A stretch of 64,000 nt of DNA from an uncultured Eubacteriaceae bacterium (GCA_947086655.1 CAMTZM010000003.1:62001-126000), one strand, 5' to 3'. Numbered from the stretch's first letter, positions 1 through 8,732 are shown. Numbers and translations: made by a program. Notes: generated by a model not told the origin, from the letters alone.

Positions 1-978
1 ATCTGTTTTATTAAAAACTGTGATAATAGGCTTTCCTACGCAGCCTAATTCATTAAGCGTATCATAGACAACTTTCATTTGATTTTGTCTTGAATCGTTT
101 GAGGCATCTACGACATGTATTATAATATCAGCGTATTTAACTTCTTCAAGCGTAGACCTAAAAGCTTTTATAAGGTTGTGAGGGAGTTTTTGTATAAATC
201 CTACCGTATCAGTAAAAAGACATTGTGTTCTGCTTGAAAGTTCAATTTTTCTTGTAGTTGTCTCAACGGTTGCAAAAAGTTTGTTTTCCTGCAATACTCC
301 GGCATTTGATACTTTATTCATAAGTGTTGATTTTCCGGCGTTTGTATATCCGGCAAAAGCAACAACTGGTATTTTATTTTTCATTCTTTTTTGTCTTAGA
401 ATATTTCTATGTTTTTCAATTTGAACAAGTTCTTTGTTCAATTCAGCTATTCTATCGGAAATGCAGCGTCTGTCTGTTTCAAGTTTTTTTTCACCGGGGC
501 CTCTTGTTCCTATGCCGCCGCCTTGTCGGCTCATATTTATTCCCATACCAATAAGATGCGACATTTTATATTTAAGCTGAGCTAATTCTACTTGTGCTTT
601 AGCCTCGGCAGATTTTGCTCTTAGAGCAAATATATCAAGTATTACAAGGGTACGGTTCATAATTTTTACTTTAAGTATTTCCTCCATGTTTTTCATTTGA
701 CTTGATGTCAATTCGTCATCACATATTACGCCGTCGGCGTTTGTTTCTATTATAAGTTCTTTCAATTCTTCGAGTTTTCCTTTTCCAAAGTAATGCGCTC
801 TGTCAATACTTTCTCTTTTTTGAAGCATTTTGCCTACGCATACAGCGCCGGCTGTTTCTGCAAGTGCTTTAAGTTCGTCAAGACTTGATATAGCGTCAAA
901 AAGCTGATTATCACGTTCTACCGCTATTAAAATCACTTTTTCTTTTTTATCAGCGGTATCAAATAATTTTGTTTCCAT
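1..978 (-). CDS. hflX: GTPase HflX, 3' end cut by window edge
   Basis: Ribosome-associated GTPase of the HflX family, which splits or rescues stalled ribosomes. I translated it from the reverse strand because the gene is open at the left edge. The first 326 residues are present: an N-terminal HflX domain, the glycine-rich linker GGGIGTRGPGEKKLE, the P-loop AGYTNAGKST, the switch II motif DTVGFI, and the G4 motif NKTD right at the window boundary. The start is ATG at 978, preceded on the minus strand by AGAGGTGAG. The remaining C-terminal part lies outside. It is divergent from the sensor gene at 1121. Family identification is very secure. Confidence 0.95.
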   Translation of the reverse strand, partial: METKLFDTADKKEKVILIAVERDNQLFDAISSLDELKALAETAGAVCVGKMLQKRESIDRAHYFGKGKLEELKELIIETNADGVICDDELTSSQMKNMEEILKVKIMNRTLVILDIFALRAKSAEAKAQVELAQLKYKMSHLIGMGINMSRQGGGIGTRGPGEKKLETDRRCISDRIAELNKELVQIEKHRNILRQKRMKNKIPVVAFAGYTNAGKSTLMNKVSNAGVLQENKLFATVETTTRKIELSSRTQCLFTDTVGFIQKLPHNLIKAFRSTLEEVKYADIIIHVVDASNDSRQNQMKVVYDTLNELGCVGKPIITVFNKTD

Positions 979-1041
979 TATTCTCACCTCTTTTTTTATT
1001 TTTAATTAAAATTTATTTCATTGCAAAATACTTTTTAATTA

Positions 1042-1070
1042 TTGAATGTTAGCTTTTTTTATAATATAAT
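1042..1070 (+). promoter_or_regulatory. sigma-A type promoter for the Cache/GGDEF gene
   Basis: TTGAAT at 1042-1047 and TATAAT at 1065-1070 are separated by 17 bp, about 50 bp before the TTG start at 1121. The region is AT-rich, so the call rests on spacing and consensus. Confidence 0.55.
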
Positions 1071-1120
1071 AATATAATAACATATAAAATATATAAAATG
1101 AAGTAAAGGGGGAGGATTTT

Positions 1121-2998
1121 TTGAAAATAAAAATACACTATATACATATAATTTCCCTTACTCTTTTTATTATACTTACAATATTGCTATATTCATTTAG
1201 TTGGTTTAAAGTTTCATTAACAAATGCAATAGAAGATATATACGCTGAATATCTTGAGGAATCTTCAAATCAGTATAATGCTGCTTTTAACATAAAATTA
1301 AATTCATATATAAACACATTAGAAGCACTTGCTAAAAGTTTTAAAGATGTAGATTTTGATGATTATTCAGTTCTTAGAAAGAACATTAACTATACAAAAA
1401 ATTATAATGATTTTAAAAGAATTTCCGTAGCTATGCCATCAGGTTTATCTTTAAACAATAATAATACAGCCGGCGGAAATATATCAAAAAATGAATATTT
1501 TATAGCTGCCATAAACGGTCGTTCAAATATATCGGCAACAACACATACAGATATAGATGGTGAAAAGGTTTTAGTTATAGCTGTTCCTGTTTATGACGAG
1601 GAAAATAATATAAAGGGTGTTTTAACGGGAACATTTAACAAAAGTTTTTTAAATGAGATTTTTAGTGTTAATACGTTTAAAGGAAACAGCTATTCTTATT
1701 TAATTGAGTCAGACGGAGATGTAATATTAAAAACGTATAGCCCTTATGCTGCTTTTACTGATGGGAATTTTTTTGATTTTTTAAGCAGAGCTAAAATTGA
1801 GGGTGATGATACAATTGAAAGTGTAAAAAATGATTTTAATGATAATTCAAAAAATATAATCAAGTATAATGTCAATTCAGAAGGAAGAATATGCTTATAT
1901 CGTCCTACGGGATTACATGGCTGGTTTATTGTTACAATAATGCCTATTGATATAATAACGGCTGAAATAAAGAATATAAGCTTTGATATTTTTATATTGC
2001 TTATGGCGATGTTTGTTTCATATATTTCAATGTCTCTTGCCATTTTCCTTATTTTAAGAAGAGCTGACAAATTAAAAATAAACAATGATTCTTTGAAATA
2101 TAAAAATGATAAATATAAAATGATACATGAACAAAGTCAGCTTATAGTTTTTGATTATGATATAGAAGAAGAACGTCTTGAACTTACAGGCAATATTGAT
2201 TTTGTTTTTGGAATACCCGAGACAAATATGACAATTACGAAAACAGAACCTCTTTTTAAGCAGATACATTCTGACGATTCACATGTATTAAAAAATATAA
2301 GAGAGATGATAAAAAACAGGGATTCATATTTTACAAGTGAATTTAGAATAAAATGCAGTGACGAAGAATATTATTGGTTTAAGTTTACGGCGGCTTTAAC
2401 TAAGGATGAAACAGGAAAGCCAATATGTCTTACGGGTTCTCTTGTAGATGTAAACGACCAAAAAGTTACAGGCAAATGGACTAAAGATAATTATGAAAGG
2501 GATAATCTTACAAATTTATTTGACAAAGAATCGGTATGCGAGAAAGTAATGAGGTTTATACAAGACATAGAGGGAAGAAACATATATGCTATTTTTATAA
2601 TTGATTTAGATAATTTTAATCAGATAAATGACAATTTAGGGCATGCTTTTGGCGACCGTGTATTAATTGAAGTTTCTCAAAAAATAACAAGCATATTTTC
2701 TCAAAGGGATATAATAGGGAGATTAGACGGGGATAAATTTATGGTATTTTTAAACATAGCAGATAAGTCACAGGATGAGGCTCTCAAAATAACCTCTCTA
2801 AAGGCTCAGTTTCTTTGTGAGACATTAAAGGAAAGTTATGTTTGTCCGGAAAGAATAGTTGATATAACTGCAAGTATAGGTATATCAATATTTCCAATAC
2901 ACGGAAATGACTATAATATGCTTTATGAAAAAGCAGAAACAGCTTTAGAGACAGCAAAGAAAAACGGTAAAAATTCATATTGTATATTTGGAAACTAA
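1121..2998 (+). CDS. Membrane sensor with Cache, PAS and degenerate GGDEF domains
   Basis: A 625-residue signalling protein. A TM helix at about residues 8-29 is followed by an extracellular Cache-like sensor region, a second TM helix near 285-312, a PAS domain around 330-450 and a GGDEF-family domain from about 460. The GGDEF fold is recognisable (NDNLGHAFGD and ITASIGIS), but the signature reads D536-G-D-K-F540 in place of GG(D/E)EF. Diguanylate cyclase activity is therefore doubtful, and it may only bind GTP or c-di-GMP or act by protein contact. The start is TTG at 1121 behind GGGGGAGG. The next gene, 43 bp downstream on the same strand, encodes a TRAP-type binding lipoprotein that might supply the ligand signal. 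Confidence 0.88.
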   Translation: MKIKIHYIHIISLTLFIILTILLYSFSWFKVSLTNAIEDIYAEYLEESSNQYNAAFNIKLNSYINTLEALAKSFKDVDFDDYSVLRKNINYTKNYNDFKRISVAMPSGLSLNNNNTAGGNISKNEYFIAAINGRSNISATTHTDIDGEKVLVIAVPVYDEENNIKGVLTGTFNKSFLNEIFSVNTFKGNSYSYLIESDGDVILKTYSPYAAFTDGNFFDFLSRAKIEGDDTIESVKNDFNDNSKNIIKYNVNSEGRICLYRPTGLHGWFIVTIMPIDIITAEIKNISFDIFILLMAMFVSYISMSLAIFLILRRADKLKINNDSLKYKNDKYKMIHEQSQLIVFDYDIEEERLELTGNIDFVFGIPETNMTITKTEPLFKQIHSDDSHVLKNIREMIKNRDSYFTSEFRIKCSDEEYYWFKFTAALTKDETGKPICLTGSLVDVNDQKVTGKWTKDNYERDNLTNLFDKESVCEKVMRFIQDIEGRNIYAIFIIDLDNFNQINDNLGHAFGDRVLIEVSQKITSIFSQRDIIGRLDGDKFMVFLNIADKSQDEALKITSLKAQFLCETLKESYVCPERIVDITASIGISIFPIHGNDYNMLYEKAETALETAKKNGKNSYCIFGN

Positions 2999-3041
2999 TA
3001 TTTTCAATATATAATATATAAGCGAATAGAAGGTGCTTTAT

Positions 3042-4097
3042 ATGAAAAAAATAATAATTGTTTTTATGATTTTATTACAAGTTTTCATATTAACTTCATG
3101 TGTCAAAGAAGAGAATAATGAAAATTCAGTAATGTCTAATGCTAATACAGAAGATAAGGATATTATTTCGGCTGAGAGTTCAGAAATTGTTTTAAGGGTT
3201 GGATTTTCTACGGATGAGTTTGACCCAAGAGGGAAAGCATGTGAAAAGTTCAAAGAAATAGTTGAGGAGAAAACGAACAATTCAATTAAAGTAGAGATAT
3301 ACCCATCAAGTAAATTAGGAAATGACAGTGAGCTTATAGCTGGAATTGTTAATAAAAATGTTGATATGACTGTTTCAAGTGCAGGAAATTTTGCGGTATA
3401 TTCGGCTAAATCAGGCATATCGGCTTTGCCGTATTTATTTACTGATTTTGAAGATGCGTGGAAGTTTATGGACAGTTCTGTTGAAACAAAAGCTGAAGAT
3501 GAACTTACAGATTATAATATACATGTTCTTGCGCATTTTGACAATGGATTTAGGTGTATTACAACATCTGAAAAGATAGGCGGTATAAACTCATTAGAAG
3601 ATATAAAAGGTATTGACATAAGAATTTCGGAAAATTCAATAGTTGCAGAAACTATGTATTGTTTTGGTGCTAATCCATATATATCTCCTTTTCCTAAATT
3701 ATATGAGGCGTTAGAAAAAGGTAAGTTTAATGCACAAGAAAATCCTGTACCTATAATTTATAATAATAAATTTTATAATGTACAAAAATATTTATCTATT
3801 ACAAATCATAGTTATGACGCTATGTTTTTTGTAATACGTGAAGATATATTTCAAAGCCTTACAAGGGAGCAAAAATTTATTATAGAGCAAGCTGCAATTG
3901 AGGCACAGGAGTTTAACCGTAAGCTTATAAAGAAACAGACAGAGGATTATATTGAGCTTTTAAGTGAGGAAGGAATGATTATACTTTATCCAGATTTAGA
4001 ACCATTTAAAGAAGTATCAAAAAATGTTTTAGAATATTTCAAACCTATATATGGAGATGAATTAATTGATTTTTTAGTTTCAGCACAATCTAAATAA
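3042..4097 (+). CDS. TRAP-type (DctP family) substrate-binding lipoprotein
   Basis: A solute-binding protein of the DctP family of about 351 residues. The signal peptide ends in the lipobox LTSC (Cys near residue 20), so it should be anchored to the outer face of the membrane. Family features include RVGFSTDEFDPRG at the start of the mature domain, the central stretch GIDIRISEN, and the ALEKGKFNAQENP segment that in DctP proteins lies at the ligand site. I prefer ATG 3042 (AGAAGGTG about 7 bp upstream) to the in-frame GTG at 3033. No DctQ/DctM membrane genes are nearby, so it is an orphan, possibly a sensory partner of the preceding Cache/GGDEF protein. Carboxylate or uronate ligands are typical of the family, but specificity cannot be read here. 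Confidence 0.85.
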   Translation: MKKIIIVFMILLQVFILTSCVKEENNENSVMSNANTEDKDIISAESSEIVLRVGFSTDEFDPRGKACEKFKEIVEEKTNNSIKVEIYPSSKLGNDSELIAGIVNKNVDMTVSSAGNFAVYSAKSGISALPYLFTDFEDAWKFMDSSVETKAEDELTDYNIHVLAHFDNGFRCITTSEKIGGINSLEDIKGIDIRISENSIVAETMYCFGANPYISPFPKLYEALEKGKFNAQENPVPIIYNNKFYNVQKYLSITNHSYDAMFFVIREDIFQSLTREQKFIIEQAAIEAQEFNRKLIKKQTEDYIELLSEEGMIILYPDLEPFKEVSKNVLEYFKPIYGDELIDFLVSAQSK

Positions 4098-4131
4098 TAA
4101 ATTTATTATTAATTTAGCGTAATCTTGAAAT

Positions 4132-4158
4132 ATCCGTTCCCTAAAAAAGGGAACGGAT
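4132..4158. terminator. Hairpin between convergent genes
   Basis: A perfect 10-bp stem (ATCCGTTCCC at 4132-4141 with GGGAACGGAT at 4149-4158) and a 7-nt loop. It sits between the stop codons of two convergent genes. A good U-tract is missing on both strands, so it may be a weak bidirectional terminator or an RNA-stabilising hairpin. Confidence 0.5.
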
Positions 4159-4184
4159 ATGAGGAATTAATTATGCTATTTTTT

Positions 4185-4577
4185 TTATTGCATAGATTTT
4201 TTAAAATCATCAATTTTATTTAATATACTATTAGCCTGTTCAACAGCTTCGTTAGTTTTATCCTGTGATGAATAAATTTCTTCTTCATTGTTTTTAATAT
4301 AATTGCCAAACTCCGCCGTTTCGTTAAATATTTCCTGAAATTTCAGCAAAACCTGTTCATCAGTAGTATTATTAATAAGCTGAGAAACAGAAAGAATTTC
4401 GTCGCCTAACTTCGTGCGCAGCTCATCAAGAGGGTTAGAAGTTTCAGACTGTACAGAGTTTTCAGTTGAAATTTCTGTATTAATCTCATTTTCTTGATTT
4501 TCAATATTGTTATTGTTACTGCAACCGGTAAAAAGCAACAGCGCAAAAGTTAAGACAGCCGTTAAATATCTTTTCAT
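4185..4577 (-). CDS. Small lipoprotein of unknown function (cluster member 1)
   Basis: A 130-residue protein with a signal peptide and the lipobox FTGC. The mature part begins with an Asn/Glu/Ser/Thr-rich low-complexity linker and ends in a helical, charged domain of about 75 residues. It is the third gene in the direction of transcription of a run of three small lipoproteins (5603 to 4185). The helical domain (SQLINNTTDEQVLLKFQEI, then FGNYIKN) looks distantly like the domain of the other two, but the match is weak. I do not recognise the family. Confidence 0.75.
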   Translation of the reverse strand: MKRYLTAVLTFALLLFTGCSNNNNIENQENEINTEISTENSVQSETSNPLDELRTKLGDEILSVSQLINNTTDEQVLLKFQEIFNETAEFGNYIKNNEEEIYSSQDKTNEAVEQANSILNKIDDFKKSMQ

Positions 4578-4621
4578 AGTTTACCCTTACCTCCTGAAAT
4601 TTACAGAAAAAACGCTAAAAA

Positions 4622-5092
4622 TTATTCCAAACCAATCGTAGCTTTTATTTCGTTAAGCTGAGCCTTATAATCAGCTATTTTAGCATTTAATTCATTAATA
4701 TTTTCCTGCTCAAGATATTTTGAAGGATTGTTTACCATATCCTGACCCATTTCAGATATACCAGTAGCTATATCTGTAAATTTTTGAGCTGTTTCTTCGT
4801 CCATTGTAACTGTTCCGGCTTGAATAGCGTTTGTTATTTCCATTAAAATATTAGTAAGTTCAGTAGCTGATTCTTGAATATCAGTTAAGTCAACATTAGA
4901 ATCAGCGGCATTGTTTTCGTTGTTGTTTTCATCGTCAGATACATTTGTATCAGTGGCTTCAGTGTTATTTTCAACAGTTTCAATAGTTGTAGGTTCGCTA
5001 TTATCTCTATTATTCTGTTCAGTTGAATCTTTGCCGCAACCGGCTAAAAGTAAAATTCCAGCTAATAAAACTAATGGTAATTTCTTTTTCAT
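4622..5092 (-). CDS. Small lipoprotein of unknown function (cluster member 2)
   Basis: A 156-residue predicted lipoprotein: signal peptide with lipobox LAGC, an acidic Asn/Glu/Thr-rich linker (about residues 22-70), then an all-helical domain of about 85 residues. That domain is clearly paralogous to the protein at 5262-5603: both carry a segment of the type AIQ.G.V.(M/L)D..TAQK(F/Y).D(I/V)A, then P.KY.EQ, and end in (L/F)NEIKA.(I/L)G. The extra linker makes it longer than its sibling. The function is unknown; a surface-attached helical binding domain is all that can be inferred. Confidence 0.8.
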   Translation of the reverse strand: MKKKLPLVLLAGILLLAGCGKDSTEQNNRDNSEPTTIETVENNTEATDTNVSDDENNNENNAADSNVDLTDIQESATELTNILMEITNAIQAGTVTMDEETAQKFTDIATGISEMGQDMVNNPSKYLEQENINELNAKIADYKAQLNEIKATIGLE

Positions 5093-5146
5093 TATACATA
5101 CTCCTCCAAATAATTATTAAATGAAAAAAAGTAAAAGGCTATTCGC

Positions 5147-5235
5147 ATTTTTGCTTTGCAAAAATACTCATAACCGACGGTTTCTAACGAAACCTTTGCA
5201 GTAAGCGCCCCGTTTTTTCAGCGGGGGCACTTACT
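5147..5235. repeat. Cluster of three hairpins between two lipoprotein genes
   Basis: Three consecutive stem-loops: ATTTTTGC/GCAAAAAT (5147-5165), GGTTTC/GAAACC (5179-5194), and a long GC-rich stem spanning 5200-5235 (AGTAAGCGCCCCG pairing with CGGGGGCACTTACT, one mismatch). The 19 bases at 5162-5180 recur with two changes at 42959-42977, so part of it belongs to a dispersed intergenic repeat. The long stem lies just after the stop of the minus-strand gene at 5262 and could end its transcript, although no U-run follows it. Confidence 0.55.
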
Positions 5236-5261
5236 CCATCAAATATTTTTTAGTAAAAAAA

Positions 5262-5603
5262 TTATTGAATACCTAAATCAGCTTTGATTTCATTAAACTG
5301 TTCTACATATCCTTCAACTTTAGCTGTAACTTCATCAAGAGCGCCCTGTTCTGTGTATTTTTCAGGGTCTGAAGTAATATCCTGTGCAAGCTGCTGAAAT
5401 TCAGCTGCTACATCTTGATATTTCTGAGCTGTATCAGGGTCAAGCTCAACTTCGCCATTTTGAACGGCTGAGTTTATTTCAGTTATAACAGCAGTAGCAT
5501 CTCCCATTGCTTTTTCATAAGCTGTTGTATCGACAGTACCGCATGCAACTAAAGATAAAGACAAAATAACAGAAGCTGCAAGAGTTGTAAAAAATTTTTT
5601 CAT
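5262..5603 (-). CDS. Small lipoprotein of unknown function (cluster member 3)
   Basis: A 113-residue predicted lipoprotein (lipobox-like LVAC near residue 21) with an almost purely helical mature domain. It is the first and shortest of the three-gene lipoprotein run and is clearly paralogous to the protein at 4622-5092, lacking only the acidic linker. The mature part is acidic and has the pattern DPDTAQKYQDVAAE, then DPEKYTEQ, then FNEIKADLGI. The start is ATG 5603 behind AGGAGG. No known family was recognised. Confidence 0.78.
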   Translation of the reverse strand: MKKFFTTLAASVILSLSLVACGTVDTTAYEKAMGDATAVITEINSAVQNGEVELDPDTAQKYQDVAAEFQQLAQDITSDPEKYTEQGALDEVTAKVEGYVEQFNEIKADLGIQ

Positions 5604-5701
5604 TTTAAGAATCCTCCTATGTAATTTTTTTATAACATTTATAGTATATCATTACTTTTAAAATTTTGCAACATATACATTGATTTTTTGTAATACATTT
5701 A

Positions 5702-6784
5702 TTAATTTTTTGTAATATTTATTTCTATTATTTCACTTCTGTTTACGGTTCTAAAAGGAAAGCCCCATGTTCCTGCGCCAGAAGAAACAATACTTGTAAA
5801 GCCGTCTTTAGATTTAATTCCATAAAATTGTTCGTTAAATGCGGAAGCTATAAAATTAAACGGAAATATTTGCCCTCGGTGAGTATGTCCGCTTAAAAAC
5901 AAATCGGTTTTCAATGATTTTGCATTTTCTATATCTTCAGGACGGTGAGAAAGTACAATAACAGGTTTTGATGCATCAACATTTGACATTATTGCATGGA
6001 GAGGAATATCGAAATAAACCATACTTTCTTTATATCTTTTATCATTAATACCTACAATGTATGTCTCTAAATCTTCTAAATATAGATAATCATTAATTAA
6101 TACTTTAATTCCAGAACTTTCAAGTCCGTCTTTTATATTATTTATATGATCAGCTGACAAATCATGATTTCCGGTTATGTAAAACGAGCCTGATTTTGCT
6201 TTAATATTTTTAAAACATTTATATGAGTATTCCAAAAGTTCTTTTGAAGTACTTTCGTCATATATATCTCCTAAAAGGCAAACAATATCTGGATTTGTAT
6301 TATTTATTTTTTCTACTATTTTTTCTAATTCATTTTTATTAATTGATGTACCTAAATGTATATCAGATACGGCAGTAATTTTAATAGGGGTTTTAAGTTG
6401 TTTTGCTGCAGTAATATTATATTGTTTTATGTAAAAACATTTTGTATTTATATAACCTGAAATTGTTATTATAAAAGCGATTATAAATACTGAAAATCCT
6501 TTTAAAGCTATTAAATTTAATATTTTGTTTTCTTTTAAAAACGGAAAGATTTTTTTTATTATATATGAAAAAATTATTATAATAGAACTGTAAAAAATTA
6601 AGAAAACAAAAAAGTTTCTTATTGCAATCAAAAAAACAAATAAACCGGCTATAATTAAAAATAAAGATATTTTTGCAATTTTACTTTTTATATTTATCAT
6701 TTTAACTATATGCTTTTGTATTGAATATAAAAGAATTAATATAATAATTAATAATACTGCAAAAGCAAATATAAAAGCAAACAT
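5702..6784 (-). CDS. Membrane metallophosphoesterase (YkuE/YaeI type)
   Basis: A 360-residue calcineurin-like phosphoesterase with about four N-terminal TM helices in the first 115 residues. The metal-site motifs occur in order: AVSDIHLGT (DxH), LLGDIYD (GD), ITGNHD (GNHD), LSHRPE and SGHTHRGQ (GHTH). Members of this group act on phospholipid-type or UDP-sugar substrates in or near the membrane; the true substrate cannot be read here. The start is ATG 6784 with AAGGAGATG upstream. A terminator hairpin separates it from the M23 gene upstream, so it is probably transcribed alone. Confidence 0.9.
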   Translation of the reverse strand: MFAFIFAFAVLLIIILILLYSIQKHIVKMINIKSKIAKISLFLIIAGLFVFLIAIRNFFVFLIFYSSIIIIFSYIIKKIFPFLKENKILNLIALKGFSVFIIAFIITISGYINTKCFYIKQYNITAAKQLKTPIKITAVSDIHLGTSINKNELEKIVEKINNTNPDIVCLLGDIYDESTSKELLEYSYKCFKNIKAKSGSFYITGNHDLSADHINNIKDGLESSGIKVLINDYLYLEDLETYIVGINDKRYKESMVYFDIPLHAIMSNVDASKPVIVLSHRPEDIENAKSLKTDLFLSGHTHRGQIFPFNFIASAFNEQFYGIKSKDGFTSIVSSGAGTWGFPFRTVNRSEIIEINITKN

Positions 6785-6822
6785 ATAAGCATCTCCTTTT
6801 TGGAAATTTCTGATATAACTAT

Positions 6823-6860
6823 AAAAGCAAAACCGACTTATTATGTACGGTTTTGCTTTT
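6823..6860 (-). terminator. Intrinsic terminator of the M23 peptidase gene
   Basis: A 13-bp perfect stem (AAAAGCAAAACCG at 6823-6835 with its complement at 6848-6860) and a 12-nt loop. In the minus direction it lies about 54 bp past the stop at 6914, and the descending arm ends in TTTTAT. It can also work in the plus direction. Confidence 0.75.
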
Positions 6861-6913
6861 TAAAATAATAATGAAGAAAGGTTTAATTTTTATATTTATT
6901 AAATAAAATGTTA

Positions 6914-8716
6914 TTATAAATAATTTAATGGATTACATGCGGTTCCATTTTTTCTTATTTCAAAATGAACATGATTTCCTGTGCTGTCGCCAGTACTTCC
7001 AACATAAGCGATTACTTCTCCTTGAGCAACTTTTTGCCCTACTGATACAGCAAGTCTTGAATTATGTCCATAGTAAGTTACAAAACCATTTCCGTGGTCA
7101 ATTTTTACAAGATTTCCATATCCGTTACCCCAGCCGGCAAATATTACAGTTCCGCCATCAGAAGCTTTTACAGGTGTACCGTAAGGTGCTGCAAGGTCTA
7201 AGCCTTTATGTGTTGTACCCCATCTTGCTCCGTATCCGGAAGAAAGACGACCATATACGGGATATTTAAAACTTCCGACTGCTTTTTTAGGCGGTTCAGT
7301 TAAAGTACCAACTTCAACTTTTTCGGTAACAGGAGCGACTGTTATTTTTTCGCTTAATGTCTCTCTTGTTTCTTCAATTCCATTAATTTTTGTAACTTTA
7401 GCTGTTATTTCTTTTTCTCCGTCTTTACCCTCAACAAGTACTTTTCGGTATGTTTTATATTCATTGTTATTCTCAACTACTTCTGTTTCTTTTGGCGCTG
7501 TTTCTGTATATATATACTCCTCAATTATCTTAACTGACAAATAAGGTTTAAATACTATTAAATTTATTTCGTCGCCAAGAGCTAATATTGAATCTTCTGT
7601 CAACTCCGGGTTTGCGTTTAATATATCATCTACGGAAATATCATAATTGATTGCAATATCCCAAAGAGTGTCTCCCTCTGTAATTGTATGTTTTTTTTCA
7701 GCATTTACATTTGACGTAAGTTTTTCATAAGCTTGATTATAAGATGAAAGTTCGTTGCTTTTTATAAATTTATTTGTTATTTCAACTTTTTCGATAAAAG
7801 ATTTTTCTAATACTTTTCTATCTTCAGTAACATAACTGTCAAGAATTTTATCTAAAATTTTATTTGCTGAATCTTTGTCAGAAACATATACAGTTTCTTC
7901 ATCGTTCACCTTTATAACAGCGGCTTCAATTTGAAATGTAAAACTGTCGGCGATTTTTTCAACTATTTCATCATGGCTCATAATTTCATCTGAAGATGCA
8001 TGTACAGGTTCAAGACTTACTTTTTCGTTTACTTTAACATTTACGCCTTTTTCGTTTTTAAGATATTCCACGGCTTCTTTAAAAAGTTCATCGCCTGAAA
8101 TTTCCATATCGCTTATTATTCCGATTTCCATATTATCTACAAATACCGTTTGTGCGTTTTTATGTATAAATCCGCAGGCAATAGATATAAGTACAGCAAA
8201 TATTATGGTACTTAAAGCAAACCTTTTTGAATGATTTTTTACTGTTAATGGAATATGCGGTTCAACTTTTCGTGCGATATCTTTTGATTTATCTTTTGCG
8301 CTTATTGCTGCCGGTTTAATAAGTTTCAATAAATCAACTGATTTATTTTTTAATTTCAGCATATTAGGTTTAATAAGTTTTAATAAGCCTAATGACTTAT
8401 TTTTTAATTTTAGTATGTTAGGTTTAATAAGTTTTAATAAATCAGCAGATTTATTTTTTAATTTCAGCATATTAGGTTTAACAAGTTTTAATAAGCCAGC
8501 AGATTTATTTTTAATTTTTAATACTATTAATTGTTTTTCGGCTTTTGGCGGGGTTTTTATTGCTGTACTTTCCCTTACTGCCGAAACCTCTGTAAATTCC
8601 GGCGCTTTGCTGACTGTATTAAAATCTATTTTATTATTTATTTCTTTTATACTTATTTCTTCCGTATCTTTAGTATCTTTCTCATGATTGTCCGTCTTTT
8701 GTATATTGCGGGACAT
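6914..8716 (-). CDS. LysM/G5/M23 cell-wall endopeptidase with N-terminal 18-residue repeats
   Basis: A 600-residue membrane-anchored peptidoglycan hydrolase. Residues 66-136 hold four tandem 18-residue repeats of the type KLKNKSADLLKLIKPNML. These are basic, amphipathic and predicted cytoplasmic, because the single TM helix is at about 166-185. Outside follow a LysM domain (TITEGDTLWDIA), a G5 domain (VLVEGKDGEKEITAKVTKI) and a C-terminal M23 domain. The zinc ligands are visible: H503 and D507 (HKGLD) and H584 in HVHFE, with H582 as the catalytic partner. It lies 16 bp after the SLH-protein gene, so the two are co-transcribed. M23 enzymes cut peptide cross-links, which fits wall remodelling or sporulation. 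Confidence 0.93.
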   Translation of the reverse strand: MSRNIQKTDNHEKDTKDTEEISIKEINNKIDFNTVSKAPEFTEVSAVRESTAIKTPPKAEKQLIVLKIKNKSAGLLKLVKPNMLKLKNKSADLLKLIKPNILKLKNKSLGLLKLIKPNMLKLKNKSVDLLKLIKPAAISAKDKSKDIARKVEPHIPLTVKNHSKRFALSTIIFAVLISIACGFIHKNAQTVFVDNMEIGIISDMEISGDELFKEAVEYLKNEKGVNVKVNEKVSLEPVHASSDEIMSHDEIVEKIADSFTFQIEAAVIKVNDEETVYVSDKDSANKILDKILDSYVTEDRKVLEKSFIEKVEITNKFIKSNELSSYNQAYEKLTSNVNAEKKHTITEGDTLWDIAINYDISVDDILNANPELTEDSILALGDEINLIVFKPYLSVKIIEEYIYTETAPKETEVVENNNEYKTYRKVLVEGKDGEKEITAKVTKINGIEETRETLSEKITVAPVTEKVEVGTLTEPPKKAVGSFKYPVYGRLSSGYGARWGTTHKGLDLAAPYGTPVKASDGGTVIFAGWGNGYGNLVKIDHGNGFVTYYGHNSRLAVSVGQKVAQGEVIAYVGSTGDSTGNHVHFEIRKNGTACNPLNYL

Positions 8717-8732
8717 TTTATTTATCCTCCTA

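Noticed and set aside
5093-5261. CRISPR array because of repeated hairpins
   Set aside because: The stems differ from each other and are not regularly spaced direct repeats with spacers.
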